A model generated the notes under the pieces. The model was not told where the DNA came from. It did not search any database and saw only the letters and a list, made by a program, of their open reading frames with translations. Below, piece after piece: positions 1-8,176 of a stretch of DNA of 64,000 nucleotides. The DNA is from Mangrovicoccus sp049603835 (GTDB lineage Bacteria; Pseudomonadota; Alphaproteobacteria; Rhodobacterales; Rhodobacteraceae), in contig JBMYSZ010000020.1 of NCBI GenBank assembly GCA_049603835.1, forward strand, positions 1 to 64,000, in the 5' to 3' direction. The first letter of the stretch is position 1; each line of letters opens with the position of its first letter. A program made the position numbers and the translations under genes.

Positions 1-329
1 TTATACCACACAATATCCCAGTCCCGGCTGCCTGCGATCTGCGCCAGCCGTTTCGCGTGATAAAGTGGACGGCCGGTTTGCTGGGTGATCAGATTGGCCA
101 AAACCCCCGAGCCACTGCGAAGCCCGATACGGGTCACCCCATCCTCGGGCTCAGCCCCCTGAGGCGCGGTGCCACCCAGATTGAAAAAAGCATCTTCATC
201 ATGCACCACCGTCACCTGATGACCGCGCGCGGCCAGAGCCTGGGCCATGCGTTGCGTCCCAATGGCATCGCCACCAAAGGAATGGGGCGGGTAAAATGTG
301 GCAAACATCAATATATTCAGTGACTTCAC
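1..329 (-). CDS. Glycosyltransferase family 4, N-terminal part (runs off window)
   Basis: Partial leftward gene; only about 109 N-terminal codons are visible and the frame stays open to base 1. The start is GTG at 329-327, overlapping the TGA of the flippase gene (GTGA) and preceded by a GGGAG ribosome site. The visible protein carries FYPPHSFGGDAIGTQ around residues 11-25, a glycine-rich acceptor-side loop typical of GT4 (GT-B fold) enzymes, followed by the usual first beta-alpha unit (RMAQALAARGHQVTVV). It probably adds a sugar to a lipid-linked glycan in the cytoplasm, and is translationally coupled to the flippase. The nucleotide-binding C-terminal half is outside the window, so donor specificity cannot be judged. 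Confidence 0.8.
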   Translation of the reverse strand, partial: MKSLNILMFATFYPPHSFGGDAIGTQRMAQALAARGHQVTVVHDEDAFFNLGGTAPQGAEPEDGVTRIGLRSGSGVLANLITQQTGRPLYHAKRLAQIAGSRDWDIVWY

Positions 330-1849
330 CGGGGTTCTCCCTTGGTGTTCGGGCCTGGGGATTGGGGTGCATTTGATAGGTCTTCGGCTTGTTCTCCAAG
401 CGAGGGAGAGCCGCGGCGTAAATCTGCGAGATAGCTTTTCGCCATCGCCAGACGTCGCGTCATAAAACGCAACGCCAAAGCCGAATAAAATGCGACCCCG
501 ATGGCGGCGGCAATGGCGAGGGAGAGCAGGATTGGAAGGTCATTCAGCCAGGGTCGCAGCCCTAAAATAAGTACTGAGAACCCCACAGCGCCGACCACCG
601 GTCCCAATTGCTGGCGCACAAAGATCCACAGCGGGGCACGGGCATCCCGAGCGACAATCACCAAACGCATGGGCGTAATCAGAACCGCCCCGGCCACCAT
701 CGCCCCCGCCATCCATGGCAGACCCAGCGGGCTAAGCAGAGTCATACCGCCGAGACTTAGCACAAGATTAATTAGTGCCAATCGCGCCAAATCCGGGACG
801 CGCCCATGCGCGATTGCATAGGTTTCCTCGATTTTCGCCAAACACAGATACATGCCGAAAAAGGCCAAAACAGACATGACCGGCGCTGCAGGCAGCCAAG
901 CAGCACCGCCAAAGACAAAAAGTGCCTCGGGAGCGACCAAGGATAGGCCTGCAAAACTGGGGATCGCGATAAACCCGGCCAATCGCAGCGTATCCATCAA
1001 AAGCGGATCTCGTTCTTTGGGTTTCGCTCTACCGGCGGAGAAGGCGGGCAGAGCGGCCATGCGCATGGGCGTGACGATAAGGAAAGAGAACAGCTCGACC
1101 AAACGCCAAGCGATAACATAATAGCCCAGTTGCACCGGCCCAAGCGCCGCGCCGATCACCACAGAGGGCAGTTGGATATTGCCCATTTCGGCCATGCGCC
1201 AGAAAACCACGCTGCGCCCAAAGGGCAAGCTATGGGTTAGATGCGCCAGGCCCGGCCAAGGCCCCGGTCGCCACTGTGCCGCGCGCCAAGCGATGACCAC
1301 ATTTGTCAAGGTTAGCACCAAGCGCTGAGCCGCCAAGGCCCAAACACCAGCCCCGGCAAAAGCCAGCACAACCCCCACGATCCCGCCGGTCACCACGCCC
1401 CAAAAAGCCCGCGCTGCCAAAGGCTTAATGTTCATTTTTCGGCGCAAAAGTGCGACGGGCACTGCGGTGACCGCCGTTGCCGCCACAATCGGCGCCGTAG
1501 CCCACAGCAAATCACGGACAATAGCTTGGTCGTAAAATTCCGCCACTTGCGGCGCAAAGATGACCAGCAACAGGCTCAGCCCCCCACCCAGGCCAGCGAG
1601 AGCCCAGAAGAGAGCATCAATGTCTTTGCTCTCTAATTGGGGGGCAGAGAATATATACTCCGACAGGGTTTCGCGTACCAAACCTTCGCCGATCAGCACC
1701 AAAGCCATAGCCATCGTCAAAAGCCCGAAAGGATCCGCCCCCAAAAGTCGCACCAAAATGGTGAAGACAGCCAGATTGACGATCTGTTCAGACCAATTGC
1801 CCATGGTCATCCAGGCAACACCGCGAGAAAATTGGCGCTTGGTGGCCAT
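326..1849 (-). CDS. Polysaccharide flippase (Wzx / MOP superfamily)
   Basis: 507-aa polytopic membrane protein with the pattern of Polysacc_synt/WzxC-type flippases: a short basic N-terminus, then about 12-14 hydrophobic segments (for example around residues 50-70, 85-105, 115-135 and 150-180) and a charged cytoplasmic tail of about 40 residues. Such proteins move undecaprenyl-linked oligosaccharides across the inner membrane. Its stop overlaps the start of the downstream GT4 gene, so the two form an operon. A divergent GT4 gene begins 105 bp away, leaving a shared promoter region at 1850-1954. No Wzy polymerase or Wzc-like kinase is visible nearby. The family call is good; the exported substrate is unknown. 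Confidence 0.88.
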   Translation of the reverse strand: MATKRQFSRGVAWMTMGNWSEQIVNLAVFTILVRLLGADPFGLLTMAMALVLIGEGLVRETLSEYIFSAPQLESKDIDALFWALAGLGGGLSLLLVIFAPQVAEFYDQAIVRDLLWATAPIVAATAVTAVPVALLRRKMNIKPLAARAFWGVVTGGIVGVVLAFAGAGVWALAAQRLVLTLTNVVIAWRAAQWRPGPWPGLAHLTHSLPFGRSVVFWRMAEMGNIQLPSVVIGAALGPVQLGYYVIAWRLVELFSFLIVTPMRMAALPAFSAGRAKPKERDPLLMDTLRLAGFIAIPSFAGLSLVAPEALFVFGGAAWLPAAPVMSVLAFFGMYLCLAKIEETYAIAHGRVPDLARLALINLVLSLGGMTLLSPLGLPWMAGAMVAGAVLITPMRLVIVARDARAPLWIFVRQQLGPVVGAVGFSVLILGLRPWLNDLPILLSLAIAAAIGVAFYSALALRFMTRRLAMAKSYLADLRRGSPSLGEQAEDLSNAPQSPGPNTKGEPR

Positions 1850-1954
1850 TTGGCTATGCTCTCCCCATCACGATATCAGAGCCAATTGCCAGGCCCCAAA
1901 GCCCCGCGCTAGCCTAGAAAAAGTCTCGTCCCTTTCAGGGGTTACCATAGGTTT

Positions 1955-3097
1955 ATGCCGATGCATATTTTGCAACTTGTGACCAATTTTCGCCCCGGTG
2001 GGATTCAGCGCCATGTCTTGGATCTGACCGCGGCACTGCGAGACGCCGGGCATCAGGTCACTTTGGCGGGCGATGACGGGGATTGGCGCGACAAAGTGGC
2101 GGGGCCGGACTATATCGCTTTGCCGATGACCTCGATGACTTGGGAAGGCGGCGGCATGCTGGCACGGCTTCGGCCTGTGCCAAGGGCGGTTTTGCAACTG
2201 CGCCGTGAATTGGCGCGCCGACAGATTGACCTGATCCACTCCCATGAAACCGCGCCCGCTTTGGTCGCCCGTTTGGCCAATTTTGGGGCCGCGCGCCCTT
2301 TGGTGATGACTTATCACGGCGCCGCCCCCGAGCGCGAAGCCGAAGTTGCCCGAATGGCCCGATTTTGCGCGGATAAAGTCATTTCGCCCAGCCATCGGTC
2401 GCTGAAACGGCTGATTGATCAAGGTTTGGATGCGGCGAAAACCCAAGTTCTTGGCCTTGGCGTTCCCGCACCCGCACCGATCCCAGAAGCGCAGATCGCG
2501 GCGCGGCGCGCGGAAATGCTCGGCACGGCGCCGGGTCCGCTGATTTTTTCCCTGTCGCGTATGTCGGCTCAGAAAGGCATCGATGATATGATTGCTGTAG
2601 CGCAAAAAGTCATAGCACGACATCCTGGAGCGGTCTTCGCCGTGGCCGGTGGTGGCCCCATGACGGCGGAAATCACACAATGGGTTGCCGCATCGGGTTT
2701 GGGCGCGCAGTTTCGATTGCTTGGGCCGATCAGCGCTGTGGCGGAACATCTGCAGGCCGCCGATCTTTATCTGCTGACCTCTCGCTGGGAAAACCTGCCT
2801 ATTTCTATTGTCGAAGCCTTCCGCGCCGGTTTGCCAGTTATCGCAACGGATGGCGGCGGGGTGCGGGAATTGGTTGATGATCAGGTGGGCGCGCTTTGCC
2901 CGGTCGGGGCGATTGACCAAATCGCGGACGAAATTTCCTTGCTTTTGGCGGATCCGGCAAATCGTCACACCAAAGCCGCCGCCGCCCTGGATCGCAGCAA
3001 AGAGCCGCGCTTTGATCCGGCCCATGTGCATCAGCGATTTGCTGAGTTTTATGCCGAATGCCTGCTCCATGCCCCTGGGTCGCATCCTAGCCCATGA
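1955..3097 (+). CDS. Glycosyltransferase family 4
   Basis: 380-aa GT-B fold enzyme. The N-terminus has NFRPGGIQRHVLDL (residues about 11-24), the glycine-rich loop of GT4 proteins. The C-terminal domain contains the EX7E signature in ENLPISIVE followed by AFRAGLPVIATD, the nucleotide-sugar binding element. It probably transfers a sugar to a lipid-linked intermediate at the cytoplasmic face. It is the only rightward gene in this glycan block: divergent from the flippase and convergent with the deacetylase, overlapping that gene's 3' end by 11 bp. The start may be the second ATG two codons later. A 405-codon leftward open frame covers the same DNA but is a shadow with no recognisable protein features. 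Confidence 0.9.
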   Translation: MPMHILQLVTNFRPGGIQRHVLDLTAALRDAGHQVTLAGDDGDWRDKVAGPDYIALPMTSMTWEGGGMLARLRPVPRAVLQLRRELARRQIDLIHSHETAPALVARLANFGAARPLVMTYHGAAPEREAEVARMARFCADKVISPSHRSLKRLIDQGLDAAKTQVLGLGVPAPAPIPEAQIAARRAEMLGTAPGPLIFSLSRMSAQKGIDDMIAVAQKVIARHPGAVFAVAGGGPMTAEITQWVAASGLGAQFRLLGPISAVAEHLQAADLYLLTSRWENLPISIVEAFRAGLPVIATDGGGVRELVDDQVGALCPVGAIDQIADEISLLLADPANRHTKAAAALDRSKEPRFDPAHVHQRFAEFYAECLLHAPGSHPSP

Positions 3098-3809
3098 CTC
3101 GGCGTTTCACCGCGCGCAAAACGCGTCTTAGATGGAAATAGCCCTCAGCTTGACCCACTAGGTAAGCCCGCCACAGAGCGGCTTTCTGGAAATAGAGCAT
3201 CTCTAGTCGCGGCAATGACAAAGCACCCGTATTTGCCCGTGTTCTCGCGAATTCAGTCGTGACAGAGCTTTGATAATACTGGGAAATCACTTTTTGGACT
3301 GCGGAGCTTGTATCTCCATAAGGCGGCGCAAAATGCGGGCAAGCTAGATTCAGCTGAGTTTCAAGATCCGCCTTTGAGCCCGCGATTTCGCCGGCCAGTG
3401 CCTCGCCGGTCAATCGGCTCAGATGCGGATGGTGGCGGCTATGCGCCCCAAGGTCAACGCCATCCCTCGCCAGATCGCGCAGCGCTTGCCAGCTAAGGAT
3501 TGGGCGCGCCGGGCGATAACCCCCTTCCCAATTCTCCGCGCCGCCCACATGGGCCGACGGAACATAGAGCGTCACCGGAAATCTGTGTTTTTGCAAAATT
3601 GGCCAGGCGATTTCGGCAAAATTCACCAAAGCATCGTCAAATGTGATCACAACCGCATCATCCCGCCGCGTAGCCAAATACTCACTCAGCGACAAAACCG
3701 GCCGTCCGCTTTCCGTCAAAGTAGCCATTTGCATCTGAAAAACCGGCGCCGGGATGGATGTGGCACCGCCGCTATCATCAATCCCGTGGTACATGAGGAT
3801 ATCGGCCAT
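3087..3809 (-). CDS. Polysaccharide deacetylase (NodB-type, CE4)
   Basis: 240-aa protein with the conserved NodB motifs in order: VITFDDA near residue 54 (catalytic and metal-binding Asp pair), HSRHHPH near residue 123 (metal His pair) and FAPPYGD near residue 159. It is expected to remove N- or O-acetyl groups from a glycan. There is no signal peptide, so the enzyme may act on a cytoplasmic lipid-linked intermediate or a nucleotide sugar precursor. It lies 9 bp downstream of the FAD-protein gene in the leftward operon. The opening residues ADILMYHGI are typical of this family, supporting the chosen ATG. Confidence 0.88.
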   Translation of the reverse strand: MADILMYHGIDDSGGATSIPAPVFQMQMATLTESGRPVLSLSEYLATRRDDAVVITFDDALVNFAEIAWPILQKHRFPVTLYVPSAHVGGAENWEGGYRPARPILSWQALRDLARDGVDLGAHSRHHPHLSRLTGEALAGEIAGSKADLETQLNLACPHFAPPYGDTSSAVQKVISQYYQSSVTTEFARTRANTGALSLPRLEMLYFQKAALWRAYLVGQAEGYFHLRRVLRAVKRRVMG

Positions 3810-3818
3810 GGAAGGCGC

Positions 3819-5258
3819 TTAGTCCTCTACCACATGATGGGCGAAAATTTCCCGTTTCGCCGTCCATGCTGCCTTGTCCAAAACCCCGTCGGGGCCCAGC
3901 GACTCCACCGCGCCATAGGCCATCGCATAGGCATGATGGGTGTTATCATGGGCAAAAAGCCCCTGGCGACCGAAATTCAAAATCCCCTCAAGGCCGGAAA
4001 TCCAATTGTCCAAAACCTCAAAATGCCTTTGGTAGTCAATATCATAGACTGGATAGGCATGACGCAAGCGTCGCGTCAAGGTGCTGCGCACTGGCACCGT
4101 CACCGACAGCCCCATATCGTTCAGCCATCCGCACATGGCCTGCCCCAAATCCGCATCGCTCATATCCCACCATGGGTCGCTAGGATCGCAAGGCAGCTCG
4201 GCGCATAGCACGGTTATGCCTTTGGGATCAGTGGCTTGGTTATAATTACGCGGCTCAGACATACGGCTCATGGGGATGGCCGCTTCGGGGAAATAATGCG
4301 CGTCAAATTCAGTGAACTGGTCCGTTTCCAGAACCAGATAAATCAGCACCATACCGCGAAATCGGATCGCATGCGCCGCGTCTAGCACCTTGTCCGGCGC
4401 GGGCGGATCCATCAGCTGCACCAATGTCGTGACCGGGATCGTGCTAAGCGTCATAGGCGCGCTCAGCGTGACATCCCCGTCAGGGCCGGTCAGCTCCACG
4501 CCCGTGACGCGGTCGTCTTGGCGCAAAATCCGGCGAACCATATGACCCAGCTTTAGCTCGGCGCCCTTGCTTTGCGCGGCCTCGGCCATGGCGGTGGAAA
4601 TCTGCCCAAACCCCTGAGCCGGATAGTAAAATTTTCCGGTCGTCTCGCCTTTTAGCCCTGGCAACATGCGCAGCATCTTCGCCAAAATTTTACCAATAGA
4701 ACTGCCGGAAACGCGTCGCTCGGCCAAAGTTACGGCCAGCTTGTCCGGGTCGAGCCCCCAAAGCTTACGCACATAAGGGAAATAGAAATTACGCGAAATC
4801 GTCGGGCCCAGCCCCTCATTCAGCACGCTGGAAAAGGTCGCCGCGCCTTGGGATTTGGGGCGGAAGGGCTTTAGCAGCATATCCGCGATCAAAGATGCGG
4901 CAAAGCTTGCCGGCAGATGCAAAAGCGCATCCCCCAATTTCAAGGGAAAATGGATCCAACGCCCGCCCAGCCGTATCCGCCCATGACGCGGGCGCAGCAG
5001 CAGGTCATCGCCCAGAAGTTCCTTAACCATATTCAGAACCTCAGGCTCGGCTACCGGGTGGAAACGGTGACTTCCATAATCGCACCACAAACCATCTATT
5101 TGAAAAGAGGTGGAATTTCCCCCAGCCTGAGGCGCTGCGTCGATCAATTTGATCACGGCATCATATTTTCCATGACCATGGGTCAGCGCATAAGCCGCCG
5201 CCAGCCCGGCGGGCCCGGCGCCTAAAATAGGCAAAATAGGGCGAGTGGTGTCTTGCAT
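3819..5258 (-). CDS. FAD-dependent oxidoreductase, protoporphyrinogen-oxidase / UDP-galactopyranose-mutase-like
   Basis: 479-aa flavoprotein. The dinucleotide-binding loop ILGAGPAGLAAAYAL sits at residues about 11-25, followed by an acidic residue ending beta-2 (LIDAAP) and a GG doublet, as in amine oxidase/UGM-type FAD proteins. A YGSHRFHP motif near residue 62 and AYPVYD near residue 410 recur in the second flavoprotein of the window (57115-58635), so the two are paralogues. The ATG overlaps the TAA of the upstream UPF0104 gene by one base, indicating coupling. Its association with glycosyltransferases suggests sugar or lipid-sugar oxidation/reduction rather than heme synthesis. The reaction is not known. 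Confidence 0.8.
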   Translation of the reverse strand: MQDTTRPILPILGAGPAGLAAAYALTHGHGKYDAVIKLIDAAPQAGGNSTSFQIDGLWCDYGSHRFHPVAEPEVLNMVKELLGDDLLLRPRHGRIRLGGRWIHFPLKLGDALLHLPASFAASLIADMLLKPFRPKSQGAATFSSVLNEGLGPTISRNFYFPYVRKLWGLDPDKLAVTLAERRVSGSSIGKILAKMLRMLPGLKGETTGKFYYPAQGFGQISTAMAEAAQSKGAELKLGHMVRRILRQDDRVTGVELTGPDGDVTLSAPMTLSTIPVTTLVQLMDPPAPDKVLDAAHAIRFRGMVLIYLVLETDQFTEFDAHYFPEAAIPMSRMSEPRNYNQATDPKGITVLCAELPCDPSDPWWDMSDADLGQAMCGWLNDMGLSVTVPVRSTLTRRLRHAYPVYDIDYQRHFEVLDNWISGLEGILNFGRQGLFAHDNTHHAYAMAYGAVESLGPDGVLDKAAWTAKREIFAHHVVED

Positions 5259-6214
5259 TAGGTCATCTCGGAACTTTCGGGCACCGACGCAGGTGCCTCA
5301 GGTGTCACAAACAAAACCAGCGCGCCAAGCCCGCCAGTGAGAAAAAGCACAAATTGCCAAGCCAAACCGGCCGCAACAACCAGCGCCGAAACCGCCTCAA
5401 AAGGCGCTAAAAGCGCGGCAAGCGATGCCTCGCGCAAACCCAAGCCATTGATAGAGAGGGGTAAAATCGCAATAATCTTGGCCAAGGCCCAGGCAAAGCC
5501 CCAAGCGGCAAAACTGACCTCAACCCCAACGGCGAGGGCCAAGCTATAGGCCAGAGCGATAAAGGCGATTTGCACCATCATAGAGGTCAGCCAGATCAGC
5601 AAAAGCAAACCAGGGCGCCGCGCCAAATTGCTGAGCGATAGGGATAATTTCTGTGCCAAACTCGCTGCGGGTAGTTTTGGATACCGAGCCCAAAGCCAAG
5701 TGATCAGTCGCGGCAAAAACCATAACATCGCCGCACCTAAGCTTGTGATCACAAAAAGTGCCGTCATCGCCGTTCCTGTGGCGGAACCGGCGGCCAAAGC
5801 CCCCAGTACCGCCAAAGCCGCCAAAGCCCCCAAATCGATCAAGCGATCCGTGGTGGCCGCCGCCGCAATCCGGCCCGCATCAGGTCGTTTTCGATAGGCC
5901 AATGCCGCGCGCACAGCATCGCCGCCCGCGACCGTTGGCAAACATAAATTTGCGGCCAAACCAGCAAAATGGGCCCGCATCGCATGCGAAAAACCAAAGG
6001 GCCTATCCATCAGCAGCCACCATTTCCCAGCGGCAATCATATGGCCCAAAACAAAGCCTAAAAGCACCCAAAGAATACGCAATGGCGGGATATTTCTCAG
6101 ACCAGCCCATAAATCGCCCACGGGAACGAGCCAGAAAAGCAGGCCCAAAAACGCCGCCGACCCTGTCAGGCGCAACGTCCAAGACCGCCAATTCACCGCC
6201 GTCCGCTTCCCCAT
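5258..6214 (-). CDS. UPF0104 / lysylphosphatidylglycerol-synthase-type membrane protein
   Basis: 318-aa integral membrane protein with about eight hydrophobic segments. It resembles the membrane domain shared by MprF, YbhN and AglD-associated proteins. Family hallmarks include the early GKWWLLMDRP segment (residues about 63-72) and the central GDAVRAALAYRKR element. In glycan operons these proteins often accompany GT2 enzymes and are suspected lipid or lipid-linked sugar flippases; that role is inferred here. It begins 4 bp after the upstream GT2 stop and overlaps the next gene by one base, so it sits in the middle of a tightly packed leftward operon. Confidence 0.82.
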   Translation of the reverse strand: MGKRTAVNWRSWTLRLTGSAAFLGLLFWLVPVGDLWAGLRNIPPLRILWVLLGFVLGHMIAAGKWWLLMDRPFGFSHAMRAHFAGLAANLCLPTVAGGDAVRAALAYRKRPDAGRIAAAATTDRLIDLGALAALAVLGALAAGSATGTAMTALFVITSLGAAMLWFLPRLITWLWARYPKLPAASLAQKLSLSLSNLARRPGLLLLIWLTSMMVQIAFIALAYSLALAVGVEVSFAAWGFAWALAKIIAILPLSINGLGLREASLAALLAPFEAVSALVVAAGLAWQFVLFLTGGLGALVLFVTPEAPASVPESSEMT

Positions 6215-6217
6215 GGA

Positions 6218-7117
6218 TTAAGGCCGCAGATGCAGGCGCGAAATCATATCCGCAATAAGCCCCAGCGACCAAATCATGATAGAGGCTAAAAAGGCAAAAA
6301 TCGCAGTTTCCGACAAGTTCCACTGGCTCAGATCATAGAGCAGTTTTAGAAAGCCCAGTCCAAACAAAACCAGGCCGAGGGGAATGAAGACCCGCAGCGG
6401 ATTGAACAATACGATCACCCGCAGCACCAAAATAATGAAATTGATAAAATCCGACGGCCGGATTTTCGATTTCCCCACACGGCGACCATATTCAATCGGC
6501 GTGTAAATCATCCGCTTACCGGAGCAAGACATGCAAAGCGTGATCGTCGTGGTGAAGGAAAATTTCTGCGGTAACAAAGGGATAAAGGGGAGCAACTCGG
6601 ATTTGCGGAAAACCCGCAGGCCCGAATTTAGGTCATTCAATCGCCGTTCCGCCAAGAAAGACGCCAAGGAATTCAGGATAAATTTGGCCGGTTTACGGAT
6701 CGTCGGCACATTCTTCATCGCCGCGCCCCGGTCGCCCACAACCATGTCCTGGGTTTCACACATTTTCAGCATATCGGGCAGATAGCGCGCTGGATAAGTG
6801 CCATCCGCATCCAAAATAGCCACATATTCATAGCGCGCTTGGGCAATCCCACGTTTCAGCGACGCCCCATAGCCCGTATTAACGTCATTCCAGGTGACTT
6901 GCACCCCAGTCTTGATAGCCTCGGCGCGGGTGTTATCCGACGACCCGTCATCCACCACGATGATTTCGTAATCCAGCCCGGTTGGATCCATTGCCGCTCG
7001 GACATCCTGGACCGTGTCAGCCATGGCATTTTCTTCGTTATAGGCCGGGATCACTACGCTAAGCCGCACGGGCGCTGATTGTTGGTCCTCTGCCGAAACA
7101 GTTGCTGTCCGCTCCAT
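6218..7117 (-). CDS. Glycosyltransferase family 2 with C-terminal membrane anchors
   Basis: 299-aa DPM1/GtrB-like enzyme. Its GT-A domain shows VIPAYNEENAM near residue 22, VVDDGSSDNT near residue 54 and DADGTYP near residue 102 (metal-binding DxD-like). Two or three hydrophobic helices follow from about residue 225 onward. Such enzymes load a sugar onto polyprenyl phosphate at the inner face of the cytoplasmic membrane. The next gene encodes a putative flippase-like UPF0104 protein, which fits a transfer-then-flip pair supplying GT-C/GT39 enzymes such as the one at 63176. Lipid acceptor and sugar are inferred, not visible. RBS GAGGA precedes the ATG. Confidence 0.88.
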   Translation of the reverse strand: MERTATVSAEDQQSAPVRLSVVIPAYNEENAMADTVQDVRAAMDPTGLDYEIIVVDDGSSDNTRAEAIKTGVQVTWNDVNTGYGASLKRGIAQARYEYVAILDADGTYPARYLPDMLKMCETQDMVVGDRGAAMKNVPTIRKPAKFILNSLASFLAERRLNDLNSGLRVFRKSELLPFIPLLPQKFSFTTTITLCMSCSGKRMIYTPIEYGRRVGKSKIRPSDFINFIILVLRVIVLFNPLRVFIPLGLVLFGLGFLKLLYDLSQWNLSETAIFAFLASIMIWSLGLIADMISRLHLRP

Positions 7118-7156
7118 GTTAGAAAATCCTCGTCGATTTCGATCGCACCACTGCCG

Positions 7157-8176
7157 TCATGGAACATGCAGGCGGTTTTTACGTCCTAAGATGTGATACT
7201 CAAACAAACACCAAACAAAGGCGGTCGCGGAGTAAATATAATAGACCTGGTGAAAGCTCAGCGCCTTAGCCGCAAAGACCACGCCGCCATTTGCCACAAA
7301 AAACCGCAGCAAAGTCCAATTTATGCCTATAGCGATCATGGCCAGGACCAAAGTCAGCCACCAAAGCTGAAAAGCAAAGGGCAGGGCCAGCAGCGAGATG
7401 ACCAAAAGCCCAGCAATCCCGGCGCGAAAACGCTCGGCCCAACCCACATTGAGATCATTGGACAAACCACTACGCGCAATCATCAACCGCGACCAAGGCA
7501 AGGCTCGGCGGAAAATATCGGTGAAAATGCCGTTGGAAATTGTCCAAACTTTCAGATGCTTACCCTGCAAATCTGGCATGACCCGAATGCGCCCGCCATC
7601 TGCGTAAATGCGGTTGCCAAATTCGATATCTTCGATAGAGGGCACTTTATAAGTGTCCACGTCAAAGCCGCCCAGGCGAAGATATGTCTGCTTAGTAATC
7701 GCCCCGCATCCGGCCCAAAAGCTTGAAGCATCCCGCTCCACCGGGCCATGATAAAACCGATGCATCAAGTTTTTATAGCGCGAATACCAAGGAGAGCCCT
7801 CGGGTTTATCATCATAGCGACCAAATACAGCTTCGACCCTTTGCTGAGCAAAACCGGCACGAATTGCGGCAGGCCCGCCTGGCTGTGCAATCACATCGCT
7901 ATCGACCAACCAAAGAACATCGCCGATCGCATGTTCCGCCGCAAAATTTCGCGCCGCGCCAGGACCGCCATTTTCCGGCATGACCAGAACTTTCGCTCCC
8001 ATTTCAGCGGCTAATTCCGCTGTATTATCAGGCGATTGATCATCAACGACGATGACTTCACTCACCTCGCCATCTTCAAGCATTTTCAGCAAAGGCGGTA
8101 AAACTTTCGGCAGCAATTCCGCAGCGCGAAAGGCCGGCATAATCACAGAAATGGTAGGGGAAAATGCGTCGCTCAT
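7157..8176 (-). CDS. Glycosyltransferase family 2, membrane-associated
   Basis: 339 aa from the ATG at 8176-8174, which overlaps the TGA of the upstream gene (ATGA). The frame is open further upstream, but that part lies inside the neighbour and has no family features. Motifs: SVIMPAFRAAELL near the N-terminus, VVDDQSPDNTAEL near residue 40 and LVDSDVIAQPGG near residue 85 (DxD), followed by a long acceptor region and two hydrophobic helices near the C-terminus. It resembles GT2 enzymes that extend surface polysaccharides. It is 40 bp upstream of the second GT2 gene and probably in the same transcript. Confidence 0.88.
   Translation of the reverse strand: MSDAFSPTISVIMPAFRAAELLPKVLPPLLKMLEDGEVSEVIVVDDQSPDNTAELAAEMGAKVLVMPENGGPGAARNFAAEHAIGDVLWLVDSDVIAQPGGPAAIRAGFAQQRVEAVFGRYDDKPEGSPWYSRYKNLMHRFYHGPVERDASSFWAGCGAITKQTYLRLGGFDVDTYKVPSIEDIEFGNRIYADGGRIRVMPDLQGKHLKVWTISNGIFTDIFRRALPWSRLMIARSGLSNDLNVGWAERFRAGIAGLLVISLLALPFAFQLWWLTLVLAMIAIGINWTLLRFFVANGGVVFAAKALSFHQVYYIYSATAFVWCLFEYHILGRKNRLHVP

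Noticed and set aside
1868..3085. 405-codon leftward open frame opposite the GT4 gene
   Set aside because: Antisense of a gene with clear GT4 motifs; the product is Arg/Gln/His-rich without family features.
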